This document shows positions 8,166-16,787 of a DNA stretch of 64,000 bases, one piece after another. This stretch comes from Aldehydirespirator sp965261105 (GTDB lineage Bacteria; Actinomycetota; Acidimicrobiia; Acidimicrobiales; Aldehydirespiratoraceae): NCBI GenBank assembly GCA_965261105.1, contig CBDHCM010000006.1:3286001-3350000 (forward strand), in the 5' to 3' direction. The notes beneath the pieces are model-generated. The model saw nothing but the letters and a program-made list of their open reading frames with translations, was not told the DNA's origin and did not search any database. Each line of letters starts with the position of its first letter. Within the stretch, counting starts at the first letter, position 1. The position numbers and the translations under genes were made by a program.

Positions 8166-9467
8166 CTAACTGCGGCGGGGGCGGCGCAGCAGGTTGGCGG
8201 CCACCGCCGAGGCCCTGACCGGCCAGGGATCGAACTGGCCCTGTTCGGACACCGGCGGTGGAGGCTGCACGAACATGCGGTACACGACGTACAGCGCGAT
8301 CACGATGTGGGCCCCCACCAGCACCGCGAAGTACGCCCACGGCGCGATCACCGCCATGAGAGCTCCGCCCAGGGTCGGCCCCATCACCGCGCCCACCCCG
8401 CTGACTCGCACCAGCGAGGCGCTCGCTCCGGTCAGTTGCGCCGGCGAGACGCTGTCGGCGGTGGTAGCCACCGCCAGCGAGTACAACGGGAAGGTCGAGC
8501 CGCCGTGGACGAACATCAGCAGAAGCGACGGCGCCGATCCCGGCTCCACCAGCAGGTGCAGGCCCGCGGAACCGGCGGCGGTGACCGCTACGCCCAGGAT
8601 CACATAGCGGCGGGGCACCCGGTCGGAGGCGCTCCCGACGAGCCACTGAAACACCACCGACCCCACTATCGGCGACACCACGAACAGCGAGATCCGGGTG
8701 TTCGACAGTCCCTCGGTGGCGGCGTAAAACGCTCCGAGACCCATGAGGCAGCCCTGCGAGACCCCGACCCAGAATGCCGTAAGCATCCCAAGGGGCACGA
8801 TCTTGACGAGGTTGCGCAGCGAGATCGGCTCGGGCGCAACCAGAGGCGGTGCGGTGGACGCCGACAGCAACACCGGCACCAGCGCGAACGAGATCAGCGC
8901 GGAGGACAGCACGAAGAGCTTGAACCCTCCGGGATCGGCGATGTTGAGCATCAGCTGGCCGGCGCCCAGCCCGCCCATCGTCACGATCATGTAGCGCGAC
9001 AGCATCCGGCCGCGGGTGGCGTTGGTGGCCATGTCGTTGAGCCACGACTCGACGGTCACCAGGATGCCGGCCAGGCACATCCCGTAGGTGAACCTCAGAA
9101 GCGTCCACCACAGTGGATGTATCCAGATCACGTGCAGGATCGCGGAGGTTGAGCCCACCGCGGCCAGCGCTCCGAACACTCTGATGTGGCCGACGGTGGT
9201 GATGAAGTGCTCGGCTGCCTTGGTCCCGAATAGGAAGCCCAGGAAATAGCCGGCCATTACCAGGCCGGTCACGACAAGTCCGAAGTCCTCCGACTCCGCG
9301 CGTACTCCCACAGTGACGCGCAACAGCCCGTTGCAGGACATGACCAGGACTACGCCGGCCAACAGCGACCTGACCGCTCCGAGACGGTCGCCGCGCGACT
9401 CGATCCACGGGCCGCCGGCCGGCCGCTCGTCGCCGGGTTCGGGCCGCACCACCGCGCTGGACGCCAC
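8166..9467 (-). CDS. MFS transporter (UMF2/YcaD-like)
   Basis: A 433-aa integral membrane protein with about 12 hydrophobic helices, starting from a GTG at 9467. A hydrophilic N-terminus of about 30 residues precedes the first helix (SLLAGVVLVMSCNGLL). The loop between helices 2 and 3 holds GTKAAEHFITTVGHIR, and helix 4-5 carries VESWLNDMATNATRGRMLS, typical of the YcaD/UMF2 branch of the major facilitator superfamily. The GSASDRVPRRYVIL loop between the two halves is the second motif A. The substrate is not known; the setting between methylated-amine genes makes an osmolyte or amine a reasonable guess only. Confidence 0.85.
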   Translation of the reverse strand: MASSAVVRPEPGDERPAGGPWIESRGDRLGAVRSLLAGVVLVMSCNGLLRVTVGVRAESEDFGLVVTGLVMAGYFLGFLFGTKAAEHFITTVGHIRVFGALAAVGSTSAILHVIWIHPLWWTLLRFTYGMCLAGILVTVESWLNDMATNATRGRMLSRYMIVTMGGLGAGQLMLNIADPGGFKLFVLSSALISFALVPVLLSASTAPPLVAPEPISLRNLVKIVPLGMLTAFWVGVSQGCLMGLGAFYAATEGLSNTRISLFVVSPIVGSVVFQWLVGSASDRVPRRYVILGVAVTAAGSAGLHLLVEPGSAPSLLLMFVHGGSTFPLYSLAVATTADSVSPAQLTGASASLVRVSGVGAVMGPTLGGALMAVIAPWAYFAVLVGAHIVIALYVVYRMFVQPPPPVSEQGQFDPWPVRASAVAANLLRRPRRS

Positions 9468-9623
9468 GGCGGGATCGTAGCGACGCGGCGGGATGACACC
9501 GCGTCATTGGCGGGTGACATTCGTCGCAGAGCGACCGGGCCGACCGTGCGGCCTCACGGTGAGGCTCGACGGGGTTGAATCAGGCGCGGGGTTGGACCGG
9601 TCCCCAAGCGGAGACCGTCGGGG

Positions 9624-10421
9624 TCAGGCTCCGGCCAGTGCCTCCGCGATGGCTCGGCGGACTGGGATCGGGCTCTCGATCTGCAGGAAGTGGCCGACCC
9701 GGTCGAGGTAGACGGTGCGAACGTCACCGAATGCCTCGATCATCCCGGCGGCCCGCTTGTTCGGGGTCATCTTGTCCTCGCGGCCGAGCACCAGCGTCAC
9801 CGGGCACTGCACCAGGGCCGCGGCGGTCTCAGCGCCGTCGTAGACGTTGCAGGCGGCGAGGTCGTTGGCCAGCACTCCCGGCGGTGCCCGATCCAGCAGC
9901 GAGGTGTTGCCCCCGATGAGCCACATCCCCGGCGAGGCGTGTCCCCCGGTGTGGGCCCGGCTGCCGATGCCCCAGGAAGTGATGAGCTGCCCGGCGACCG
10001 GATCGTCGGCGTCGGCCGCGGCCTGCAGCGCCGGGTGCACGGGCATCGCACCGGCTGTGCCCAAGAGCACCAGCGACCGGGCCACCTCGGGCCACTGGGC
10101 CGCCGCCTCCAGCACGACGAAGGTCCCCATCGAGTGGCCCACCAAGTGGGCGGGCGCCAGCTGCAGCGCCTCGATGGCGCCGGCCAGCCACGCCCCCATC
10201 TCCTCGATGCTCCCGAGGGCGGGACCGTCGGTGCCGCCATGGCCGGGCAGGTCCAGCGCCGCGGCCCGGAAGCCGTGGTGCGCGATCCAGCGAGTCTGGA
10301 GCTGCCACACGGTGCGGTCGCCGCCCGCTCCGTGCACCAGCACCACCGTCGGCTCGTCGCCGTCGAGGCTGCGCCCGCCGGTGGCGCCGCGCACGACACG
10401 CCCGTCGACCAGCGCCTCCAC
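9624..10421 (-). CDS. Alpha/beta hydrolase
   Basis: A 265-aa alpha/beta-hydrolase-fold protein. The GTG at 10421 is preferred because AGAGGG lies just upstream and the longer frame to 10502 only reads through an 18-bp tandem repeat and the dispersed element. Motifs: oxyanion segment VVLVHGAGGDRTVW, nucleophile elbow GHSMG, acid-bearing LVLGREDKMTP and catalytic His in RVGHFLQIE. Probably a cytosolic esterase or C-C hydrolase; the substrate cannot be told. Downstream of the PLP enzyme on the same strand, separated by the dispersed element. Confidence 0.85.
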   Translation of the reverse strand: MEALVDGRVVRGATGGRSLDGDEPTVVLVHGAGGDRTVWQLQTRWIAHHGFRAAALDLPGHGGTDGPALGSIEEMGAWLAGAIEALQLAPAHLVGHSMGTFVVLEAAAQWPEVARSLVLLGTAGAMPVHPALQAAADADDPVAGQLITSWGIGSRAHTGGHASPGMWLIGGNTSLLDRAPPGVLANDLAACNVYDGAETAAALVQCPVTLVLGREDKMTPNKRAAGMIEAFGDVRTVYLDRVGHFLQIESPIPVRRAIAEALAGA

Positions 10422-10457
10422 CCCGCAATCCCTCTTAGGGGCAGCGCGAATAGGCGA

Positions 10458-10493
10458 CAGCCCGTCGCGTCGCAGCAGCCCGTCGCGTCGCAG
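10458..10493. repeat. 18-bp tandem repeat, two copies
   Basis: Two adjacent identical 18-bp units (10458-10475 and 10476-10493, CAGCCCGTCGCGTCG plus CAG) lie in the leader of the alpha/beta hydrolase, next to the end of the dispersed element. Confidence 0.8.
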
Positions 10494-10502
10494 CGGTGTC
10501 AC

Positions 10503-10601
10503 TCCCGCTCTTGTTCGCTTCGCTCACGGGCCGCTCGGGCCACGGCCTCGCTCGGCGCCTCGCAGAGATCTGCATGATTCACTCCCTGTCCGCTCGGCCG
10601 C
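10503..10601 (-). repeat. Dispersed intergenic element, copy 2
   Basis: Same element as at 3310-3406, in minus orientation. The core is 10503-10556, and the outer block (10585-10601) abuts the stop codon of the PLP enzyme. It sits upstream of the alpha/beta hydrolase in the same direction, as copy 1 does for the activator gene. Only one substitution separates the two cores over most of their length. Confidence 0.8.
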
Positions 10602-11894
10602 TTAGCGCTGGGAGGCCTTGAGGGCCCGCTCCAGGTCCTCGATGATGTCGCGGGGATCCTCGAGCCCGACCGAGATCCGCACCAGGTCCTCCCCTACTCC
10701 GGCCGCGGCCAGGTCCTCGGCCGACATCTGCTGGTGGGTTGTGCTGGCCGGGTGGATGACCAGCGTCTTGGCGTCGCCCACGTTGGCCAGATGCGACGCC
10801 AGGCGGACCGCGGATATGAATTTGGCTCCGGCGTCGCGCCCGCCGGCGATGCCGAAGCTCAAGATGGCGCCCGTACCCCTCCGGTAGAGCCGCCGGGCCA
10901 GTTCGTGGTCGGGATGGTCCGGCATCGACGGGTACTTGACCCAGGTCACGGCGTCGTTGGCGGCCAGCGCCTCGACCACCGCCTCTGTGTTGGCCACGTG
11001 GCGCTGCATCCGCAGCGGAAGCGTCTCGACGCCCTGGAGGATCTGGAAGGCGTTGGCCGGGCTCATGCAGGCGCCGAAGTCGCGCAGTCCCTCGGCCCGG
11101 GCCCGGCTGATGAAGGCGCTGGGACCGAACTCGTCGCTGAAGCTGATGCCGTGGTAGCCGGCATAGGGCTCCGTCAGCGTGGGAAACAGGCCCGAGGCGT
11201 CCCAGTCGAAGTGGCCGCCGTCGACGAGCACGCCCCCGAGAGCCACGCCGTGGCCGCCGAGGAACTTGGTGGCCGAGTGCATCACGATGTCGGCGCCGTG
11301 CTCGAAGGCCTGGATGAGGTACGGCGTCGAGAAGGTGGCGTCCACCATCAGGGGCAGGCCGCGGGAGTGGGCCACATCGGCCACCGCTTCGATGTCGAGG
11401 ACCTCGATGCCGGGATTGCCGAGGGTCTCCGCGAAGACGAGCCGGGTTTCTGGGCCGATGGCGGCCGCGAAGTCGTCGGGGCGTCGGGGGTCCACGAAGG
11501 TGGTGGTGATGCCGAACCTGCGCAGGGTGAGGTTGAGCATGTTGTGGGTTCCGCCGTAGATGTTGCGGCTGGCCACGATGTGGGCGCCCGAGCCCATGAG
11601 GGTGGCCACGGCCAGGAAGAACGCGGCCTGTCCGCTGGCGGTGGCCACCGCTCCCACTCCGCCCTCGAGGGCTGCGACCCGCTCCTCGAGCACGGCCACG
11701 GTGGGGTTGGAGATCCGCGAGTAGATGTGGCCCGGTATCTCGAGGTTGAACAGCCCGGCCGCGTGGTCGGTGTCCTCGAAGGAGTACGAGGTGGTGAAGT
11801 AGATGGGCACCGCCCTGGCGCCTGTGGACGGGTCGCTGTGCTGGCCGGCGTGCAGGCTCAGGGTGTCGAAGCGCAGGAAGTCGGGCTCAACCAC
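10602..11894 (-). CDS. metY: O-acetylhomoserine aminocarboxypropyltransferase / sulfhydrylase-like PLP enzyme
   Basis: A 430-aa Cys/Met-metabolism PLP enzyme of the MetY/Cgs fold. Start GTG at 11894 (VVEPDFLRFDTLSLHAGQ) is preferred over the ATG at 11945 because homology-like sequence begins there. Visible features: YSRISNPT near residue 75, the cofactor-contact SGQAAFF region, NPGIEVLDIEAVADVAH with VDATFSTPYL, and the PLP lysine in HSATKFLGGHG. The ending HPASTTHQQ and ISVGLEDPRDIIEDLE is typical of MetY. It would make homocysteine from O-acetylhomoserine and sulfide, or methionine from methanethiol. Homocysteine could accept folate methyl groups, which links it to the C1 cluster. Confidence 0.9.
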   Translation of the reverse strand: MVEPDFLRFDTLSLHAGQHSDPSTGARAVPIYFTTSYSFEDTDHAAGLFNLEIPGHIYSRISNPTVAVLEERVAALEGGVGAVATASGQAAFFLAVATLMGSGAHIVASRNIYGGTHNMLNLTLRRFGITTTFVDPRRPDDFAAAIGPETRLVFAETLGNPGIEVLDIEAVADVAHSRGLPLMVDATFSTPYLIQAFEHGADIVMHSATKFLGGHGVALGGVLVDGGHFDWDASGLFPTLTEPYAGYHGISFSDEFGPSAFISRARAEGLRDFGACMSPANAFQILQGVETLPLRMQRHVANTEAVVEALAANDAVTWVKYPSMPDHPDHELARRLYRRGTGAILSFGIAGGRDAGAKFISAVRLASHLANVGDAKTLVIHPASTTHQQMSAEDLAAAGVGEDLVRISVGLEDPRDIIEDLERALKASQR

Positions 11895-11980
11895 ACCGCC
11901 GAGCCTACGCGCTGACACGCGTCGAGGCCCTCGCCGTATCGGCATTGGGGGGAACCGATCTCAGCGGGGCCTCGAGCTTG

Positions 11981-12033
11981 CCTGAGGGTGTCCGCCCTCA
12001 GGGGGATTGTCTTGCCGGCTCTCGCGGGCCGGC
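11981..12033 (-). terminator. Two hairpins downstream of the small minus-strand gene
   Basis: GCCGGC (12014-12019) and GCCGGC (12028-12033) form a 6-bp stem with an 8-nt loop, 6 bp past the small gene's stop. A second stem, CCTGAGGG (11981-11988) with CCCTCAGG (11995-12002), has a 6-nt loop. No T-run follows, so factor-independent termination is uncertain, but the pair makes a plausible barrier between the small gene and the PLP gene. Confidence 0.45.
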
Positions 12034-12039
12034 GGTTCG

Positions 12040-12189
12040 TTAGCGGTGGGCTCGATAGGGTCGACCGGCCGCTGAGCCGGCAACCCGGAGCAGGCCCTCG
12101 GCGACGCCTACGGCATAGCCCGGGCCCAGGGCGTCTCGCCACACCGTCGAGGGGTTGGTCTTGGGTTCGTAGCGAGGAATTGGTCTCAT
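12040..12189 (-). CDS. Small 49-aa protein with strong ribosome site
   Basis: An ATG at 12189 opens a 49-codon frame ending in TAA at 12040-12042. AGGAGG lies about 6 nt before the ATG, the best Shine-Dalgarno in this stretch. The product begins MRPIPRYEPKTNPSTVWRD and continues into an Ala/Gly/Leu-rich segment (ALGPGYAVGVAEGLLRVAG) with a short basic end. That looks like a small amphipathic or membrane-associated peptide. It lies about 100 bp downstream of the GMC oxidoreductase in the same direction and is followed by hairpins. No known family recognised. Confidence 0.5.
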   Translation of the reverse strand: MRPIPRYEPKTNPSTVWRDALGPGYAVGVAEGLLRVAGSAAGRPYRAHR

Positions 12190-12292
12190 TCTGCTCCTCC
12201 TCTGCCGCTGTGCGCCACTTCGTCGGCGCTGGACTCATTCTCTCGCCAGAGGCGCCGAATTGCAAGGAATCGCGGGTCAGAAGGGGTGTGAT

Positions 12293-13975
12293 TTACGTCA
12301 CATCGACCGAGTCGCCGGCCTTGTAGAAGTCCACCGGCTCCGGGGGCAGGGGGGTGTTGCCGCAGATCAAGTCGGCGGCCTTCTCGGCCAGCATCATCAC
12401 CGGCGCGTAAATGTTGCCGTTGGTCACGTACGGCATCGACGAGGCGTCCACCACGCGCAGCCTGTTGGTGCCGTGGACTTCCAGGGTGTCGGGGTGAAGC
12501 GCGGCGTCGTCGCCCAGGCCCATGCGGGCGGTGCAGGAGGGGTGAAGGGCAGTTTCGGCGTCTTGGCGGACCCAGTCGAGGATCTCGTCGTCGGTGCCCA
12601 CCTCGGGGCCGGGCGACACCTCCCCGCCGTTGAACGGGTCCATGGCCGGCTGGCTGAGGATGCGACGGGCGTGGCGCACCGCCTCCACCCACTCCCGGCA
12701 GTCTTCGTGGGTGGACAGGTAGTTGAACCGCAGCGCAGGCTTGACGCGGGGGTCGTCGGAGACGATCTGCACGGTCCCGCGCGAGTTGCTGTACATCGGC
12801 CCGACGTGCACCTGGTAGCCGTGCCCCCCGGCGGGCGTGGAGCCGTCGTAGCGGATGGCGATGGGCAGGAAGTGGAACATCAGGTTGGGGTAGGCGACGT
12901 CGTCGTTGCTGCGGATGAAGCCGCCCGCCTCGAAGTGATTGGTCGCTCCAGGCCCGCGGCGGGCCAGCCATTGCAGCCCGATCAAGGGCATGCGCCACTT
13001 CGCCAGGTGCGGCTGCATCGACACGGGCTGCTTGCAGGCGTGCTGCACGTACACCTCGAGGTGGTCCTGCAGGTTGGTCCCCACCGCGGGCACGTCGGCC
13101 ACCACGTCGATGCCGTGGCGGGCCAGCAACTCGGCGGGGCCGACACCGGACAGCTGCAGGAGGTGGGGCGAGTTGATGGCGCCGCCGCAGCAGATCACCT
13201 CGCCGGCCTGCACGGTTCGGGTGCGGCCGCCCTTGACGTACTCCACGCCCGTGGCCCGGGTGCCCTCGAAGAGGATCCTCGTGGTGAATGCACGGGTGGC
13301 GAGGTGCAGGTTGCGCCGGCCCAGCACGGGATGCAGGTAGGCCCGGGCCGCGCTGAGGCGGCGGCCCCGGTGAACGTTGCGGTCGAAGGCCGCGAAGCCC
13401 TCCTGGCGGTAGCCGTTGACGTCGGTTGTGCGAGGATGGCCCGCCTGCTCGGTGGCCGCCAGGAAGGCCTCGAACAGCGGGTTGACGGCCGGCCCCCGCT
13501 CGAGCACCAGCGGCCCGGTCTCGCCCCGGTAGCCGCCGTCGCCGTAGCTGTGGTCGTCGCCCGCGAGGCATGCCTCCATGCGCTTGAAGTAGGGAAGGCA
13601 GTGGGCGTAGTCCCAGTTCTGCATGCCATCATCGGCGGCCCACCGCTCGTAGTCGAGGGGGTTGCCCCGCTGGAAGATCATGCCGTTGATGCTGGAGGAC
13701 CCGCCCAGCACCTTGCCCCGGGCGTGGTAGACGCGGCGCCCGCCCATGTGGGGCTCGGGCTCGGAGGTGTACTGCCAGTCGTAGAAGCGGCTGCCGATCG
13801 GGAACGACAGCGCCGCCGGCATATGGATGAACACGTCGAACCGCCAGTCGCGCCGACCGGCCTCCAGCACCAGCACCGAGGCAGAGGATTCGGCGCTGAG
13901 CCGGTTGGCGAGCGCGCAGCCAGCCGAGCCGCCGCCCACGATCACGTAGTCGTAGCGGCGGTCGTGATCTGCCAT
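12293..13975 (-). CDS. GMC oxidoreductase, choline-dehydrogenase-like
   Basis: A 560-aa FAD-dependent GMC oxidoreductase. The ATG at 13975 is chosen because GAGGAG precedes it and YDYVIVGGGSAGCALANRL (the ADP-binding loop) follows at once; the frame extends to 14149 only through the dispersed element. Signature GMC regions are GKVLGGSSSINGM, and GAINSPHLLQLSGVG; the C-terminal HPSCTARMG contains the active-site His and VVDASSMPYVTNGN follows. Closest in style to BetA-type choline or alcohol dehydrogenases. It could oxidise choline or another alcohol toward betaine, feeding the demethylation genes; substrate is inferred from context. Confidence 0.88.
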   Translation of the reverse strand: MADHDRRYDYVIVGGGSAGCALANRLSAESSASVLVLEAGRRDWRFDVFIHMPAALSFPIGSRFYDWQYTSEPEPHMGGRRVYHARGKVLGGSSSINGMIFQRGNPLDYERWAADDGMQNWDYAHCLPYFKRMEACLAGDDHSYGDGGYRGETGPLVLERGPAVNPLFEAFLAATEQAGHPRTTDVNGYRQEGFAAFDRNVHRGRRLSAARAYLHPVLGRRNLHLATRAFTTRILFEGTRATGVEYVKGGRTRTVQAGEVICCGGAINSPHLLQLSGVGPAELLARHGIDVVADVPAVGTNLQDHLEVYVQHACKQPVSMQPHLAKWRMPLIGLQWLARRGPGATNHFEAGGFIRSNDDVAYPNLMFHFLPIAIRYDGSTPAGGHGYQVHVGPMYSNSRGTVQIVSDDPRVKPALRFNYLSTHEDCREWVEAVRHARRILSQPAMDPFNGGEVSPGPEVGTDDEILDWVRQDAETALHPSCTARMGLGDDAALHPDTLEVHGTNRLRVVDASSMPYVTNGNIYAPVMMLAEKAADLICGNTPLPPEPVDFYKAGDSVDVT

Positions 13976-14108
13976 CGTCTCCTCGCGAGCTCCCACCGGG
14001 GCGCCTACCAGTCCCCGGCCGTGCAACAATGGCGACCCTACCGGTGCCGGAGAAGAACTACGGGGCCACCGGAAAGGGTGACACCGCCTCGCGGTGCAGC
14101 GTTGTGTC

Positions 14109-14308
14109 TCCCGCTCTTGTTGGCTGCGCTCACGGGCCGCTCGGGCCACGCTCTATCGAAATATGTAGAGAAACCCGTCATATAGGAGCAAACCCGTGCA
14201 GATTTGAGGCGAGCTTGACATTGGGCTACTCACGGGCCGCTCGGGCCACGGCCTCGCTCAGCGCCTTGCGGAATTCACGCTAGATTCCTGCCTATCCGCC
14301 CGGCCTCT
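14109..14308 (-). repeat. Dispersed intergenic element, copy 3, interrupted
   Basis: A third copy of the element in minus orientation between divergent genes. Its core is split: 14109-14150 holds one half and 14229-14308 the other. The 22-bp stretch CTCACGGGCC...CCACG is present on both sides (14129-14150 and 14229-14250). The 78 bp between (14151-14228) are AT-richer and unrelated to the other copies. This looks like an insertion with a 22-bp flanking duplication. The outer block ends at 14308, next to the ribosome site of the GFA gene. Confidence 0.7.
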
Positions 14309-14322
14309 ACGGAGGGACTGCT

Positions 14323-14760
14323 GTGAACGAGACGGCCCAGCCTGCGGGGGCGTCGCTGCCCTCGGGCCACTGCCTGTGCGGCGGCGTGAGCTACGAGGTG
14401 CACGGCCCGGTCCGCCAAGTGTGGAACTGCCACTGCTGGCGCTGCCGCCGCTGGACGGGCCACTACATGGCGGGGACGGGATGCAAGCGCTCCGACCTCA
14501 GGCTCACCTCCGACGCCACCCTGGCCTGGCACCATCCTGCCGACGATCCCAACGTGGCCTACGGCTTCTGCCGGGAGTGCGGCGGCTCGCTGTTCTGGAA
14601 GGTAGTTGACGGCCCGCCGGACCAGACCGACCACATCGCCGTCTGCGCCGGCACGTTGGACCTGCCCACCAGCCTGCACACCGAGCGGGCCCTTTTCACC
14701 GCCGACGCCGCCGACTATCACACCCTCGACCCCACCGTGGAGGCCTGGGACCGCGAGTAA
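14323..14760 (+). CDS. GFA-family (glutathione-dependent formaldehyde-activating-like) protein
   Basis: A 145-aa protein starting at GTG 14323 behind GGAGGG (14311-14316). It has the zinc-binding pattern of the GFA/CENP-V family: CLCGGV near residue 14, NCHCWRCRRWTG near 38 and FCRECGGSLFW near 84. Some members react with formaldehyde adducts of glutathione or other thiols, while many have unknown roles. Formaldehyde is released by oxidative demethylation (Rieske and dimethylglycine-dehydrogenase reactions encoded in this window), so a detoxification role fits but is not shown. Confidence 0.88.
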   Translation: MNETAQPAGASLPSGHCLCGGVSYEVHGPVRQVWNCHCWRCRRWTGHYMAGTGCKRSDLRLTSDATLAWHHPADDPNVAYGFCRECGGSLFWKVVDGPPDQTDHIAVCAGTLDLPTSLHTERALFTADAADYHTLDPTVEAWDRE

Positions 14761-14832
14761 ACCCCCCATCGCGATCCCGGCATCGAGACCGTAGGCCAGC
14801 AGTAGAATCTGCAGATCAAATCTGAGGTCGGC

Positions 14833-16160
14833 ATGCCAGCGGGACCTGTCGAGGTCCTTCCCAGCGCGCGCCGGGCCCGGTGCGCGATCGTGGCTGCAGC
14901 CGCCCTGGTGGCGGTGGTGTTTGGCGGCGTGGTCGGTTGCAGCGCGGAGGACGGCGACCCTGCACGCACCGGCGCCACCGCGGTCAAACCCGCAGCACCC
15001 GATACGCCGACGGCGGCAGCCACGTCGGAACCCGGTTCGGGACCGTCTGAAGAGGTGCCCGGAAGCGAGCCCGAGCCTGCAGATGCCAGCGATCCCGACC
15101 AGTCCGCCCGCGACGGCGCCCCTGAGGGAGCTGGCACTCAGGAGCCTGAGACTGGCGGGTCGGAAGATGAGGTTGCGACATCGGCGACGACTGCGCCCGA
15201 GCAGATCTCGACCGGCCCCGTGCTGCAGTGGACCGAGCTCGATCCGGGCTTCGACGACGTGTTCATGCTCGAGTCGGTGGGCGACGGTCGGGTGACCGCT
15301 CGAGCCTGGACCGACGGCGACACCGAGGGCGTCTTCGGTGAGCGGGTCGTCGTCTCGGCCAACGGCACCGACTGGACCGAGGTGCCTGTGCCCGAGGGCC
15401 TGTTTCCCGACCAGATCAACCTGTTGTCCGACCGCCGGGTCGTCACCGGCCGGTACCCCGATGTCGACCCGCCCGAGATCGGGAGCGACCGGGTTTTCTT
15501 CTCCGACGACCAGGGCGCCACCTGGACCGAGATGGGCATCGAACTCCCGTCCGGCGCGGCGTCTCCGTACGCGGCCGAGCGCTTGCACGCCTCATCGGTG
15601 CTGGTGTCGGGCGAGCGCATGGTGGTGGTTCTGTCGGGCTACACCACCATCGACGGCCAGGCTCTGCTCGAGGACGCCGGCCACCTGCCCGACGACAAGA
15701 GGGTCGCTTTCGCCTTGCCGACGCCCGACGGAGTGTCGTTCACCCTCGTCGATGCCGGTGGCGCGAACCTCTCCCGATGGGCTCGTCTGGAGCGAGGGCC
15801 CGTCTGTTGGGCCCGGACACTTCGGCGGGATAGTCTCCAGCGACGGCACGATCTGGTGGGCGACGCCGGATGCAGACGGGTCGTTCGACGTGCAGCGGGC
15901 CCGCTTGGGAGAGACCCGCTCAACGGTGGCGACGTTCGATGACCTCGGGTACCCGGGGGATTCGAGCGGCGACCCCGAGTGGCCGGAGCTGTGGCTGGGA
16001 TGGTCGGCTGACGGCACTGCCTGGGGATGGCAGCGGCTGGCCGACGCCTTCGGGATCGACCACGGCAGGATCTGGGCCGAGTTCGCCGTCGGCGACGACT
16101 ACGTGCTTGCCCGGGTCGCCACCTTCCAGCCCCCCGATCCCATCGACAACACTGACCAGG
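14833..16160 (+). pseudogene. Secreted lipoprotein gene, frameshifted and truncated by an IS
   Basis: The first 318 codons are open from the ATG at 14833 and encode a signal peptide with lipobox (VVFGGVVGC). A Pro/Glu/Ser-rich linker and a beta-rich domain with repeated DGxxWxE-like strands (NGTDWTEVPVP, QGATWTEMGIE) follow, resembling sialidase/BNR-type blades. Near 15768 the frame shifts: the matching continuation (SPDGLVWSEGPS and later GWSADGTAWGWQRL) is in the next frame. At about 16160 the sequence changes abruptly to an IS982-type transposase. The gene is thus probably dead, with its 3' end lost. Confidence 0.75.
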
Positions 16161-16755
16161 GTCAAGTCCTGCCACGACGACGTGTGGGTCGTGGACTCGA
16201 CCCCGGTGGAGTGCGGCCGCAGCCGCGAGACCCAGAAGCGCTCCGAGCTCGCCGGATGGGCCGCCTACGGCTACCGCGCCTCGCACTCGCGATGGTTCTG
16301 GGGCCTGCGCCTGCACCTCATCACGACGCCGTCGGGGCTGCCGGTGGCCTACGCTCTCACAGGGGCCAAAGCCGACGAGCGCGACACGTGCCTGGACATG
16401 ATCACCCACGCCGGGATCGCCCGGCGCGGCCAGACCCTCATCGCCGACAAGGGCTACAGGCGAGCCAGCTTCGAAGCCGAGCTCAACGCCGCCGGCATCA
16501 CCCTCATCCGCCCCGCCGCCAAAACAGAGCCGCCCCGGCCCGGGCGGCGGTTCCTGCGCCCGCTGCGCCAGATCATCGAATCGGTCAACTGGACCCTCAA
16601 ATCCCAACTCGGCCTCGAACGCCACCGCGGCCGCACCCGCCAAGGCGTCGCCGCGCGCATACTGCAACGACTCCTCGCCCTCACAGCCGCCATCTGGCAC
16701 AACGAAACCACCCAACAACCCGGCCCCGCCCGCTCCCTCATCGCCTACGACCACT
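16161..16755 (+). mobile_element. IS982-family transposase remnant, 5' truncated
   Basis: From 16161 a frame encodes about 198 residues of a transposase: DDVWVVDSTPVECGRSRE, then YGYRASHSRWFWGLRLHL, GAKADERD, LIADKGYR and a final SLIAYDH. This is the C-terminal two thirds of an IS982-type DDE enzyme. The first hundred or so residues are missing at the junction with the lipoprotein gene. The stop expected after AYDH is absent and the frame runs into the neighbouring IS110 sequence, so both ends are damaged. Confidence 0.8.
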
Positions 16756-16787
16756 GGCCCCTTGGAACTAACCGTCTAGTTGAGCTT

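Noticed and set aside
12186..13571. 461-codon minus-strand frame inside the GMC gene, and a 641-codon plus-strand frame opposite it
   Set aside because: Both are Arg/Pro or His/Gly-rich shadows of a well-supported oxidoreductase with FAD motifs in the chosen frame.
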